Part shown: one piece after another, positions 51,295 through 59,714 of the stretch
Layout of the letters: each line of letters begins with the position of its first letter
Numbering within the stretch: the first letter of the stretch is position 1
NCBI RefSeq assembly: GCF_000373105.1
Contig: NZ_KB890440.1
Coordinates: forward strand, 30,203-90,113
Length of the DNA stretch: 59,911 nt
Direction: 5' to 3'
Origin: Neolewinella persica DSM 23188
Lineage (GTDB): Bacteria; Bacteroidota; Bacteroidia; Chitinophagales; Saprospiraceae
Notes under the pieces: model-generated
Told to the model about the DNA's origin: nothing
The model's database searches: none
The model's input: the letters and a program-made list of their open reading frames with translations, nothing else
Translations under genes and position numbers: made by a program

Positions 51295-52401
51295 TTACTG
51301 TCTGACCAGGGTTTTTACCAAACGCTCCCGGCCATTCTGGACTTCGATCAGGTAAACACCTGAGTGGAAGCTGCTGACATCAAGGGTCGGTTGCTGCGCG
51401 CCGGAATAAACCTCCCTTCCATTCATGTCTAACACCCGGAGCCGTCCGCCGTCCAGTACCGGAGCGTCAATATTGACTTCCGCTATGGCAGGGTTCGGGT
51501 ACAGGCGCAGGGCAAGATCACTACGTTCGACTTTGGCAGAGACTACGGGACTAAAGGTAAAAGTTTCATCGAAATCAACCATACGCAGTCGGTAAAAATG
51601 TTCCCCATTGGGAGCATTCGCGTCCTTAAAATTGTAGCCTTCGCCAGACGTAGTAAATCCGGTGGCTGCCACCCGGCCAATCGATACGAATGTTTCTGCG
51701 TTATTGGTGCTGCGTTCCACCTCAAAATGGGAAACGTTGTCTTCTTCTGCGGTTTCCCAGTTTAGCAGGACGTCATTTTTCTCTGCACGGGCTTCGATGC
51801 CGGCCAGGGTGACGGGCAATGCTGCTTCCATCAGGTTAACGATGGTGGACATCGAGGAACCGTTGTCGCCCTGGTTGCCACTCATGCTGTTTACTGAGTT
51901 ACCGACACTGTAGATGCGAACATCGCCGGTACCCGCAACGGGGGCAGTCCATTGGAAATTCCAGGTACCGGAAGGCGTGCGCTTATTGTGCTCGGCGTAG
52001 GTTCGGCCGCCACCAGGAGAACCCTGGGAATTTGCGTCGAAGCCCGAAAGGGTACCTGCCTGGGTATTACCGGTCGTTTCTAAGAAAACGGACTGGAATC
52101 CGTAGGCAGCAGGAGAACCCATTGGTGCGGATACGTTAATGGTAACGAAGTAGGTCTCCCCGGGAAGATATCTGGAGATGTTGGTCCCTCCTAAAGTGGT
52201 CGCAATGTTCCAGGTTACTGTGGGCTCGCCAAAGGCGCCAGTATTATGGCAGCCGCTGCAGGTGCCTTCCGTCCCGCCACCGGCACTTGGGGCTCCGGTC
52301 CTGAAAGTGCCGCTGGCACCTGGTCCGCTAGAAAAGGCGACACCTAAGAAGAGTGTTAGGCAGGCCACGATGGTGGCCTGAATAAGGGTAGAAATTCTCA
52401 T
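51295..52401 (-). CDS. Choice-of-anchor V domain protein with T9SS type A sorting domain (paralogue 2)
   Basis: 368 residues with the same layout as its neighbour: signal peptide, GGGTEGTCSGCHNTG (CxxCH), the beta-sandwich with FQWTAPVAGTGDVRIY, and a type A sorting end (LYPNPAIAEVNID..HSGVYLIEV..LVRQ). It also has an inserted domain of about 75 residues (LLNWETAEEDNVSHFEVERS..HFYRLRMVD), an FnIII-like module common before sorting domains. A tandem duplication followed by domain gain or loss is likely. A GC-rich repeat lies 82 bp upstream. Confidence 0.88.
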   Translation of the reverse strand: MRISTLIQATIVACLTLFLGVAFSSGPGASGTFRTGAPSAGGGTEGTCSGCHNTGAFGEPTVTWNIATTLGGTNISRYLPGETYFVTINVSAPMGSPAAYGFQSVFLETTGNTQAGTLSGFDANSQGSPGGGRTYAEHNKRTPSGTWNFQWTAPVAGTGDVRIYSVGNSVNSMSGNQGDNGSSMSTIVNLMEAALPVTLAGIEARAEKNDVLLNWETAEEDNVSHFEVERSTNNAETFVSIGRVAATGFTTSGEGYNFKDANAPNGEHFYRLRMVDFDETFTFSPVVSAKVERSDLALRLYPNPAIAEVNIDAPVLDGGRLRVLDMNGREVYSGAQQPTLDVSSFHSGVYLIEVQNGRERLVKTLVRQ

Positions 52402-52483
52402 ATGTGTAGGTTGTGGAGTATAGTTCTAATGCATCCTAAAGCTAAGATATTTTATATACGTAGTAGCGGGCATTTTGGATTTC

Positions 52484-52503
52484 GGGCGCGGTCGCAGGTG
52501 CAA
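52484..52503 (-). repeat. GC-rich dispersed repeat, copy 12
   Basis: GGGCGCGGTCGCAGGTGCAA with AGCAA 16 bp further in. Its first 19 bp are identical to the in-frame copy in the giant secreted protein at 16875. It lies upstream of paralogue 2. Confidence 0.9.
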
Positions 52504-52580
52504 AGACAAGTATTAAGGAGCAAATGAAGGCCAACGCCGCAGAAAGGTTCTGCCAAATATTGCTCCCGTCAAATTTCATA

Positions 52581-52599
52581 CTGCACCTGCGGCCGCGCC
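52581..52599 (+). repeat. GC-rich dispersed repeat, copy 13
   Basis: CTGCACCTGCGGCCGCGCC with TTGCT 16 bp upstream; forms a tight inverted pair with copy 12 (78 bp between). Confidence 0.9.
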
Positions 52600-52789
52600 A
52601 TAAAAATACTTTTATTACTCTACTGGACATTTTGCTTAAATCGCTGCTTAATGGCTACTTCTAAGGAATTTAGTTGCAGTAGTTGCAGTTGCTGTACCCC
52701 CTGCAACCCTTACCACTCGGAGGCGACAGGAAGTTTCGAGCTGAAATAAAAATGTCCAGTGAGTGTGTACTTTTATAGTTGAAGAGTAA

Positions 52790-54295
52790 TTACAAGTGTA
52801 AGTCCAGCCATTGCTCCAGGTCAAGATAGGCCAGGGCCTTGTTTTCAAAGGGCTGGTCCTGAAGAATGGCAAGATTTTTTCTGATCTCTGTATAAACGGG
52901 CGTACGTTCCGCCGCAGGTAAATTCAGTAGCCGCCGTATGCCCGATACCGCCAGCCGGTGCACCTCAGCGGTCTCCCGGCTGCGCCGTAATAACCGACTC
53001 AGGCTCGTCAGGTGATAATCAACCAAGGAATAGTTACTCAATTCAAAATTGCATAAAGCATGGAGAATCCGGGTGTTGATCAGGAGATCTTCACGGAAAA
53101 TTCCACTCCTCATATTAATAATGTTGTTCAGGTGATCCAGTGCTTCGTCGTACCGATTCACCAGGAAGCAGGCTGCGGCAATCTTGTAAAGAAAAAGTCC
53201 CCATCGATGATTGTTCGGTCGGAAGGCGCTTTCATTATAAGCACCGATCAACTGTTGACCGTGCGCATAAGCGCGTTCTTTTTCACGTTGCAGGAAGTGG
53301 AGGTTGAAGAGGCTCAGGTTAAAGTAAATCCTGCCAATATTCCGTGAGTTTTCATTTAGGTGGATTTTGTCATCATCCAGGAATACCTGCATTCGTTGAA
53401 CATAACGAACCACCGTTTTCTCATCCTTATCTAAATAAGCGAGCATGGCAACGTAATACAGGCAGCGGAGGTATAAATCCGGATCTTTGACGATCATTTG
53501 GCGGCTAAGTGTAAATAAGGTCTGGGCATTGATCGCCGCCTCCAGCGCGGTGCCGATGTCCAGCTGGATATAGTGATACCACATTCCTGCCTGGAAACGA
53601 TGCACCTGTTGGTGAAAGGTGTTCGGTGCAGAGGCCCGACCAACCCTTTTTGCCTGGATAGAATCCCAGAATTGACGTGTAGCCAACCGTTCCTCCTCCG
53701 CTCGGCTATGGCCGAGCTCAATATAGCGACCGTGAATCTGGATACTTAAACTAAACAGTTCGCTGGTGTTGAGCACATTATGACTGCGTTCGCCGGATTC
53801 GTTGAGGAGTAAATCCATTTTATTAGACACCTGACGGGACAAAGTAATGTGCCTTGCTTCGATAAGTTTCTGAAATTCCAGAATCTCAAGGTGCAGGAGG
53901 TCCTGATTATGCTCTACGGCCTTAGCCTTGGCACGTTCCAGCGTCCGGAGTGCGTCCAGGTAATGCCCTTTGCCGTAAAGAATACGGGTGAAGTCAACTT
54001 GCTCCCGCAACTCTATATCTATTTCTTTACTGATGAAGATCATGCGGAGGCTCGTCAATAACTCCTGATACAAATGCCGCTTCAGGTTACTGTACTGTCC
54101 GGTAGTGATCTTCATCCGTTTCATGGCCAAAGCGTCATCGGGATCCGCCATCCGGTCGATCACGTCAAATAGCTGGATAAACTTACTGGTCCCGTTAGCC
54201 CCTGCTCGTTTGGCGTAAAGCTTAAAATTGCGTTTCTCCGCTTTCGTTAGCGATTTGATCAATCGCCACAGTTGGTATTTAACTTCTTTTGGCAT
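52790..54295 (-). CDS. Uncharacterised helical (TPR-like) protein
   Basis: 501 residues, no signal peptide or membrane segment, almost wholly alpha-helical by composition. Opens with PKEVKYQLWRLIKSLTKAEKRNFKLYAKR, a basic helix pair. The body has tetratricopeptide-like helix pairs (LFTLSRQMIVKDPDLYLRCLYYVAMLAYLDKDE, YKIAAACFLVNRYDEALDHLNNII). I do not recognise a named family; the pattern resembles large Bacteroidota-specific hypothetical proteins. It is divergent from the P-II gene. Confidence 0.75.
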   Translation of the reverse strand: MPKEVKYQLWRLIKSLTKAEKRNFKLYAKRAGANGTSKFIQLFDVIDRMADPDDALAMKRMKITTGQYSNLKRHLYQELLTSLRMIFISKEIDIELREQVDFTRILYGKGHYLDALRTLERAKAKAVEHNQDLLHLEILEFQKLIEARHITLSRQVSNKMDLLLNESGERSHNVLNTSELFSLSIQIHGRYIELGHSRAEEERLATRQFWDSIQAKRVGRASAPNTFHQQVHRFQAGMWYHYIQLDIGTALEAAINAQTLFTLSRQMIVKDPDLYLRCLYYVAMLAYLDKDEKTVVRYVQRMQVFLDDDKIHLNENSRNIGRIYFNLSLFNLHFLQREKERAYAHGQQLIGAYNESAFRPNNHRWGLFLYKIAAACFLVNRYDEALDHLNNIINMRSGIFREDLLINTRILHALCNFELSNYSLVDYHLTSLSRLLRRSRETAEVHRLAVSGIRRLLNLPAAERTPVYTEIRKNLAILQDQPFENKALAYLDLEQWLDLHL

Positions 54296-54589
54296 TATAA
54301 AGTGGGCATTAACGAAAAAATGGCGAGCGAAATGATCTTTGGATAAGCTACTAAATGTAATTTTTATTAGATGATTGTCAGGTATTTATGGTAAATGTTG
54401 TTGTATTGGATGTCACAAGGTACGAACCTAAGTGGTTCTTTGGTGCCGCCCTACTGTCGGACATTTGTTATTATCAAAGCAAAGGTGACGATCTTTAGCT
54501 GAGTTGTTCTGACCACAAAACTGTTTTATCTACCTTAAAAGCGTTCCGGTTCTTCTTACCAAAGAGCCGTTACCCGAAAAAACCACCAA
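54296..54589. other. Divergent region upstream of the P-II gene
   Basis: 294 bp, AT-rich. No repeat family member or confident promoter box was identified; an NtrC-type GG-N10-GC (sigma-54) site was not obvious either. Confidence 0.35.
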
Positions 54590-54928
54590 ATGAAGAAAAT
54601 TGAAGCAATTATCCGGTTGTCCCGCTTTGAGGCTATTCGTGATGCGCTCGCTGAAATTGATGTTAAGTTCTTCACGCTTTCCGAAGTGAAAGGGTTTGGC
54701 CTCCAGCGCGGAGAACAATTAACTTACCGGGGAAGCGTCTATGATGCGGACTACATTGCCCGCCTTCAACTGGACCTCCTGGCTCCCATTGATATGGTTG
54801 ACCCCATCATCGAGGCCATCACCTCGGCCGGTCGGACCGGAAATGTAGGCGATGGTAAAATCTCTGTTTTTGACATCGAGCGCGTTGTCCGGATTCGCAC
54901 CGGCGAAGAAAACGAAAGCGCAATTTAA
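54590..54928 (+). CDS. glnB: P-II family nitrogen regulatory protein
   Basis: 112 residues, standard P-II length. Signals nitrogen and carbon status through ATP/ADP and 2-oxoglutarate binding. Visible: MKKIEAIIRLSRFEAIRDAL, VKGFGLQRG (B-loop side), T-loop with Tyr51 (GSVYDADY), the site uridylylated in proteobacteria, and GDGKISVFDIERVVRIRTGE (ATP-binding/C-loop). Its place before the ammonium transporter gene suggests a GlnK-like role in closing the channel. The T-loop sequence is unusual between residues 40 and 56. Confidence 0.95.
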   Translation: MKKIEAIIRLSRFEAIRDALAEIDVKFFTLSEVKGFGLQRGEQLTYRGSVYDADYIARLQLDLLAPIDMVDPIIEAITSAGRTGNVGDGKISVFDIERVVRIRTGEENESAI

Positions 54929-55189
54929 ACTTATTTAACTACCCATTTCAGGCGCGATTTAACCACTCGCCACAGTATTAGGAACCACTACCACACACTA
55001 TTTTCGGCAAGAATTAATGCCGCATCCTTTAGGTTCCAAACCTTCCTTAGCCATAACCAATTAAGACCATTTTCCTCCTCATTCCCGGAGAAGGACCTGC
55101 CTGCTTCATTTATAGTAGGTTGGGTTAATCCTTCGGAGGTGAATCTACAGTAACCCCTCGAATTACTAGTTCAAAAAATCTCCTTTGCT

Positions 55190-56473
55190 ATGGAAGCATT
55201 GTTTACAGTAAATAACCTCTGGATTCTGGTGGCGACTTGTTTCGTCTTCATTATGCACCTTGGTTTTGCCAGCCTCGAAGCTGGCTTTGTACAACGCAAA
55301 AACGTTGTCAATATCCTTTTCAAAAACTCGATGATCATCAGCATCGGTTTGTTAACCTACTACATTGTAGGCTATAACCTTATGTATCCGGGAGACGAGC
55401 AGCTGATTGCCGGTTGGCTCGGCCGCTTCGCGCCGATGGACTGGGCCGCAGGTGCCATCGAAACCGTTGATGGAGTAGCCCAGTACGCTGCTGCCGCCGA
55501 AAGCGGAGCAACCTACACTGGTTATTCCGACTTCATTTTCCAGGGCATGTTTGCTGCTACTTGTGCCACCATTGTTTCTGGTGCCGTGGCCGAGCGGATC
55601 AAGCTTGTTCCTTTCCTCATTTTTGCCATGATCTTCGTTGCCATCTCTTACCCCATCACTGGTATGTGGAAGTGGGGCGGCGGCTGGTTGGACGCGATGG
55701 GCTTCTACGATTTCGCGGGTTCTTCCCTCGTGCATGCTGCCGGTGGTTTCGCTGCCCTTGCCTGTATCATTTTACTTGGCGCACGTAAGGGTAAGTACCG
55801 CAAAGACGGTACCATCACGGCGATTCCGGGACACAGTATGCCTTTGGCCGCCATCGGCGTATTCTTACTTTGGTTCGGTTGGTATGGTTTCAATGGCGGT
55901 TCCGTCCTTAGTGCCGACCCCAACGGTGTTTCCCTGGTTTTTGTAACCACTTCTCTGGCCGCTGCTGCGGGTGGTGTTGCAGCCTTCTTCATGTCCTACT
56001 TCATGTTCAAGACATACGACCTTAGTATGGTACTCAACGGTATTCTCGGCGGCCTCGTCGGTGTTACCGCTGGAGCCGACAGTTTCACTGGCCTCGGTGC
56101 CATTTGCGTAGGTGCTATTGCCGGTGTGATCATTCCATTAAGTATCGTCTTCTTCGATAAGACCCTCAAGATTGATGACCCGGTTGGTGCAACCTCCGTA
56201 CACGGTGTTTGTGGCATATGGGGAACCCTCGCAGTGGGCATCTTCAGTACTAACCCAGAGCACAGTTTCTTCACTCAATTGATCGGAACCCTGTCTATCG
56301 GTGCCTTCAGTTTCGTGGCTGCCTTCGGCATCATGGGCGGTCTCAAAGCCATCATGGGTATCCGCGTCGACGTAGAAGAAGAGATTAAAGGCCTTGACAT
56401 TGGTGAGCACGACATGCACGCCTATACTGCCAGTAAAGAAGACGGCATCTTTCAGCTGACTTCCGAAGGATGA
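55190..56473 (+). CDS. amt: Ammonium transporter
   Basis: 427 residues, 11 or so membrane helices. Amt marks: ASLEAGFVQRKN, DFAGSSLVHAAGGFAALA (conserved Asp and pore His), GWYGFNGGS, and DDPVGATSVHGVCGIWGTL (second pore His). There is no obvious cleaved signal peptide. The cytosolic C-terminus (GLDIGEHDMHAY) carries the GxDxxEHG-like element used for P-II regulation. It lies 261 bp after the P-II gene, probably with its own promoter or in one nitrogen-responsive transcript. Confidence 0.96.
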   Translation: MEALFTVNNLWILVATCFVFIMHLGFASLEAGFVQRKNVVNILFKNSMIISIGLLTYYIVGYNLMYPGDEQLIAGWLGRFAPMDWAAGAIETVDGVAQYAAAAESGATYTGYSDFIFQGMFAATCATIVSGAVAERIKLVPFLIFAMIFVAISYPITGMWKWGGGWLDAMGFYDFAGSSLVHAAGGFAALACIILLGARKGKYRKDGTITAIPGHSMPLAAIGVFLLWFGWYGFNGGSVLSADPNGVSLVFVTTSLAAAAGGVAAFFMSYFMFKTYDLSMVLNGILGGLVGVTAGADSFTGLGAICVGAIAGVIIPLSIVFFDKTLKIDDPVGATSVHGVCGIWGTLAVGIFSTNPEHSFFTQLIGTLSIGAFSFVAAFGIMGGLKAIMGIRVDVEEEIKGLDIGEHDMHAYTASKEDGIFQLTSEG

Positions 56474-56625
56474 GCAAGTGTTGCAGGGGTTGCATGTGTT
56501 GCAGAGTAATAATCTGCTGAAATTCTCGAAACCCCTGCAACAACTGCAACTCCTGCAACAACTCCTGATCGCAACGCGATCCAAAAAAGGCCCGCCAGCG
56601 CTGCAACGCCAAACGGGCCCGTCGG
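56466..56625. repeat. Inverted GTTGCAG arrays plus minus-strand terminator-like hairpin
   Basis: Starts at the amt stop: GTGTTGCAGGGGTTGCATG, a short core, then CCCCTGCAACAACTGCAACTCC. Further on, AAAAAAGGCCCG (56583-56594) pairs with CGGGCC (56614-56619), which on the minus strand gives a hairpin followed by six T's. It separates amt from the porin gene. Confidence 0.75.
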
Positions 56626-56777
56626 AAACGACCAGGTCGCCCCCAACTAAGGATTTTTCTCTGCTTTACCGCAGAGAGTCAAAGGTAAGCAAGCAATCCG
56701 TTTTGCCCAACTGCCTTGGGGTCTGTTCGTGTCCGGCTTTAACCACAACAATTCACGAGCTTTTAACTCCACCAAAC

Positions 56778-57938
56778 ATGAAACTTATCAACAAACTAAC
56801 TTTTACGGCTTTGCTGTTATCTTCTTTTCAACTTTTTGCTCAGGATGCCGCAGAACTGCCGGTTACTGATCCGATTCCTGCTCCCGTAGCAGAAGAAAAA
56901 GAAGCGGAAGAACCATCTTTCAGCCTGACGGGCTACGTCGATGCGTACTACCAGGGTAACCTGAGTACGGATGCAGGAGACAACCCCCTCACCTTTCCAA
57001 CGAGCTTCACGCCAGCACCAAACACATTCGGAATCGGCATGGTAAACCTCTTGGCGGAAAAAACCGTTGGCAAAGTAGGATTCGTTGGCCAAATAGGCTT
57101 TGGCCCTCGTGCGGTACAGGCAAACGGAGACGGTAACTACGGTGAATTCTTCGGTGCCAACTGGAGCCAGACCGTCCAGCAATTGTTTGTCACTTATTCT
57201 CCAAGCGATGCCATAACTTTTTCCATGGGTAACTTCGGCACTTTCGTCGGTTACGAAGTGATCGATGCACCTGCTAATATGAATTACAGCACCAGCTACT
57301 TATTCAGTAATGGGCCATTCTACCACACTGGCGTTAAAGCTGACTTTGCACTTGCAGAGGGCTTTGGGGCAATGATTGGCATATTCAATGATACGGACAC
57401 TAAAATCGACGCCGTGGAAGGCAAGCACATTGGTGCCCAGCTAAGTGCCGAGGCCGGTGGCCTGGCCGCCTACCTCAATTTCCTTGCCGGTAAGGAAGAA
57501 GACAACGGTGATGAAAACGATATGGACCAAAATGGTTTCCAGGTCGATCTTACCGCGACTTACGAAGTAAGCGAAAGCTTCATGCTTGGCCTCAACGTTT
57601 CCGATAAAAACAGTTCTATCGACGGTAACACCGTTGGTGGTTTCACTGGTGCGGCACTCTACGCTACGGCCGGGCTTAGCGAAAGTTTTGATATTTCTTT
57701 CCGCGGCGAGTACTTCGCCGAAAAAGAAGCAGAAGGCCAGACAACTCCTTCGCGAAGCGTTACCTCGTTTACCCTGAGTGGCAACTTCAAGCAGGGTGAT
57801 TTGCGTATCGTACCTGAAGTTCGCTTCGACAGTGGCTCAGATTTTACTGCTGACAACGGTGGCGGTATTGACTTTGGCGGAACTTTCGAAGACAACAGTG
57901 CCATCAGTTTGATCCTGGCGGCGATTTACAGCTTCTAA
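56778..57938 (+). CDS. Outer-membrane beta-barrel porin (bbp2/OmpL-like) in nitrogen cluster
   Basis: 386 residues from ATG 56778 (MKLINKLTFTALLLSSFQLFAQ is a clear signal peptide; the longer upstream frame runs through the repeat region). An acidic N-terminal linker, then repeated amphipathic strands: FSLTGYVDAYYQGNL, GFVGQIGFGPRA, LFVTYSPSDAITFSMGNFGTFVGYEV, ending LILAAIYSF with the C-terminal aromatic typical of barrels. It resembles putative porin-2 (OmpL-like) proteins. Position between amt and glutamine synthetase suggests passage of a nitrogen compound across the outer membrane. Confidence 0.88.
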   Translation: MKLINKLTFTALLLSSFQLFAQDAAELPVTDPIPAPVAEEKEAEEPSFSLTGYVDAYYQGNLSTDAGDNPLTFPTSFTPAPNTFGIGMVNLLAEKTVGKVGFVGQIGFGPRAVQANGDGNYGEFFGANWSQTVQQLFVTYSPSDAITFSMGNFGTFVGYEVIDAPANMNYSTSYLFSNGPFYHTGVKADFALAEGFGAMIGIFNDTDTKIDAVEGKHIGAQLSAEAGGLAAYLNFLAGKEEDNGDENDMDQNGFQVDLTATYEVSESFMLGLNVSDKNSSIDGNTVGGFTGAALYATAGLSESFDISFRGEYFAEKEAEGQTTPSRSVTSFTLSGNFKQGDLRIVPEVRFDSGSDFTADNGGGIDFGGTFEDNSAISLILAAIYSF

Positions 57939-58001
57939 AATATAAATCCATCCAGGCCGGTCGCTGGTCTGCAAAACCTTGCTTTTCAAAAAGCAATAAC
58001 C

Positions 58002-58022
58002 TTGCACCAGCGGCCGCGCCCC
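58002..58022 (+). repeat. GC-rich dispersed repeat, copy 14
   Basis: Begins TTGCACCAGCGGCCGCGCCC, 44 bp upstream of the glutamine synthetase ATG. The upstream TTGCT here is part of a small hairpin, TTGCTTTT-CAAA-AAGCAA. Confidence 0.88.
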
Positions 58023-58066
58023 ATTTCTTAAATCTGATTTAACCAATCATCAATTAACCTTACTCC

Positions 58067-59083
58067 ATGGCTACCAAACATAAGCTACAGTACGTCTGGC
58101 TCGACGGTTACGAGCCCATGCAACACATGCGTTGCAAAACCCAAATCATCGAAGACTTCAGCGGCAAACTCGAAGATTGCCCCATGTGGTCTTTTGACGG
58201 TTCTTCCACGAAGCAGGCCGAAGGCGGTAGTTCTGACTGTCTCCTCAAGCCAGTTTCCATCATCAAGGACCCCCAGCGTAAGAATGGTTTCATCGTACTG
58301 ACTGAGGTACTTACCGCAGACGGTACGCCGCACCCGTCAAATGCCCGGGCCACCATCGACGACGAAGACCAGGATTTTTGGTTCGGCTTCGAACAGGAAT
58401 ATTTCCTCTGGGATCCTGAGACTAATCTTCCCCTGGGCTTCCCCGCCGATGGTACCGACCCCGCTCCGCAGGGCCAGTACTACTGTTCGGTAGGTGCTGC
58501 TAACGCTTACGGGCGTGAAATCGTCGAAGAGCACCTTGACGCTTGTCTCGATGCCGGCCTGACAGTAGAAGGGATCAACTGTGAAGTAGCCCCCGGTCAG
58601 TGGGAATTCCAGACCTTCGCCAAAGGCGCCAAGGAAGCTGGTGACCAGATCTGGCTCGCACGCTTCCTGCTCGACCGCGTTGCTGAGCCATATGGTATCA
58701 TCATCAATTACGAATGTAAGCCGGTACCAGGAGACTGGAACGGTTCCGGTATGCACGCCAACTTCTCTAATTCTTTCCTTCGCGAAAGTGGTAAGAAATC
58801 GGACTACGAGAAGGTGTGTGAAGCCTTCCGGCCGCTCACTAAAGAGCACATTGCGGTTTATGGGCACGATAACCACCTTCGCCTGACCGGTCTGCACGAA
58901 ACCCAGAGCATCCACGAATTCAGTTTTGGTATTTCTGACCGTGGTGCCTCCATCCGTATCCCCGTAGCCACCGTTGAGCGTGGTTGGAAGGGATGGCTGG
59001 AAGACCGCCGTCCGAACTCTGCCGCAGATCCTTATAAGGTTGCTGCGCGTATTGTGAAAACGGTTAAGCCTGCCAGCGTTTAA
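58067..59083 (+). CDS. glnA: Glutamine synthetase, eukaryote-like type II
   Basis: 338 residues, matching the short GSII class rather than the 470-residue GSI. Condenses glutamate and ammonia using ATP. Motifs: YVWLDGYEPM, MWSFDGSST (beta-grasp), FGFEQEYFLWD (metal-binding Glu), GINCEVAPGQWEFQ, NGSGMHANFS (metal/ATP His), and RGASIRIP with the active-site Arg. No GSI-type adenylylation segment. It closes the nitrogen cluster with P-II, Amt and porin. A dispersed GC-rich repeat precedes the gene. Confidence 0.96.
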   Translation: MATKHKLQYVWLDGYEPMQHMRCKTQIIEDFSGKLEDCPMWSFDGSSTKQAEGGSSDCLLKPVSIIKDPQRKNGFIVLTEVLTADGTPHPSNARATIDDEDQDFWFGFEQEYFLWDPETNLPLGFPADGTDPAPQGQYYCSVGAANAYGREIVEEHLDACLDAGLTVEGINCEVAPGQWEFQTFAKGAKEAGDQIWLARFLLDRVAEPYGIIINYECKPVPGDWNGSGMHANFSNSFLRESGKKSDYEKVCEAFRPLTKEHIAVYGHDNHLRLTGLHETQSIHEFSFGISDRGASIRIPVATVERGWKGWLEDRRPNSAADPYKVAARIVKTVKPASV

Positions 59084-59093
59084 ATACTACCTG

Positions 59094-59134
59094 CAAGTTG
59101 GGGAGGGACAGATCGCCTGGCCCCTCCCAACTTG
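59094..59134 (+). terminator. Hairpin after glutamine synthetase
   Basis: CAAGTTGGGGAGGG (59094-59107) pairs imperfectly with CCCCTCCCAACTTG (59121-59134) 11 bp after the stop codon. No strong T-run follows, but the stem is long. Confidence 0.7.
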
Positions 59135-59446
59135 TTATCGTCTGTTCCGTTGGCTTAAACTTCCTTATCATCTGGTAAAGAAGGTTAAATCAGCTCAGGT
59201 TTCGCTGTTTGAAGCGGAACACAGATTTGCCCGGGTCGCCTTTATGGTGGTCCGGGTTTTCTATTTTAGGACGCCAAAGTGTATCCTTATATATAAGGTT
59301 ATCTGAGTTGCCTAGTTCTCACCCCAAAACGAGCATTCCTTGGCGTGCCTCACCAGATTAGTTGTTTAGTTATTGCCATGTACGAGCGAAGCAAGTATTT
59401 GCTTGCGGCAGCCCTACTAGACTATCAACCACCAGACTAATAATAA

Positions 59447-59466
59447 GGGCGCGGCCGCAGGTACAA
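59447..59466 (-). repeat. GC-rich dispersed repeat, copy 15
   Basis: GGGCGCGGCCGCAGGTACAA with AGCAG 14 bp further in; in intergenic DNA, not upstream of a minus-strand gene. Confidence 0.88.
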
Positions 59467-59714
59467 GGAAGGGTAGGGGAGCAGGGAGCATTGCTGCCGT
59501 CCGAAATCGTTTTTGCCCAACAATGCCAGAGATTTCGCCCATAGACGTGATAGTCGTTATTAGTGGATAAGGATCTCAGGATAAATTTTACGCTTAGTCT
59601 CCATCAATTCTTTTGTCTCCAGCGCTTGAGACGATGTAATCGGTGTCACATCAGAAGGAATTACGTAGTTCCTTCGGGACCTATAAAAAAGATGCACCAA
59701 AGTGAAGATTTCGC

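Larger units (their letters stand above)
52402..52789. other. Intergenic region with inverted GC-rich repeats and GTTGCAG words
   Basis: 388 bp. It holds an inverted pair of GC-rich repeats (52484 and 52581) and a short AGTTGCAGTAGTTGCAGTTG/CTGCAACC stretch (52672-52710). A 62-codon frame across the repeats is not credible as a gene. Confidence 0.6.

Noticed and set aside
52442..52630. 62-residue minus-strand frame between the T9SS paralogues and the helical protein
   Set aside because: Runs through both copies of an inverted GC-rich repeat pair; residues follow the repeat, not a protein family.
1867..59460. GC-rich repeat as the -33 element of ordinary promoters
   Set aside because: TTGCA is reminiscent of the -33 TTG, but no consistent TAnnTTTG follows at 19-21 bp across copies, and several copies are not upstream of genes. 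Kept only as an open hypothesis.
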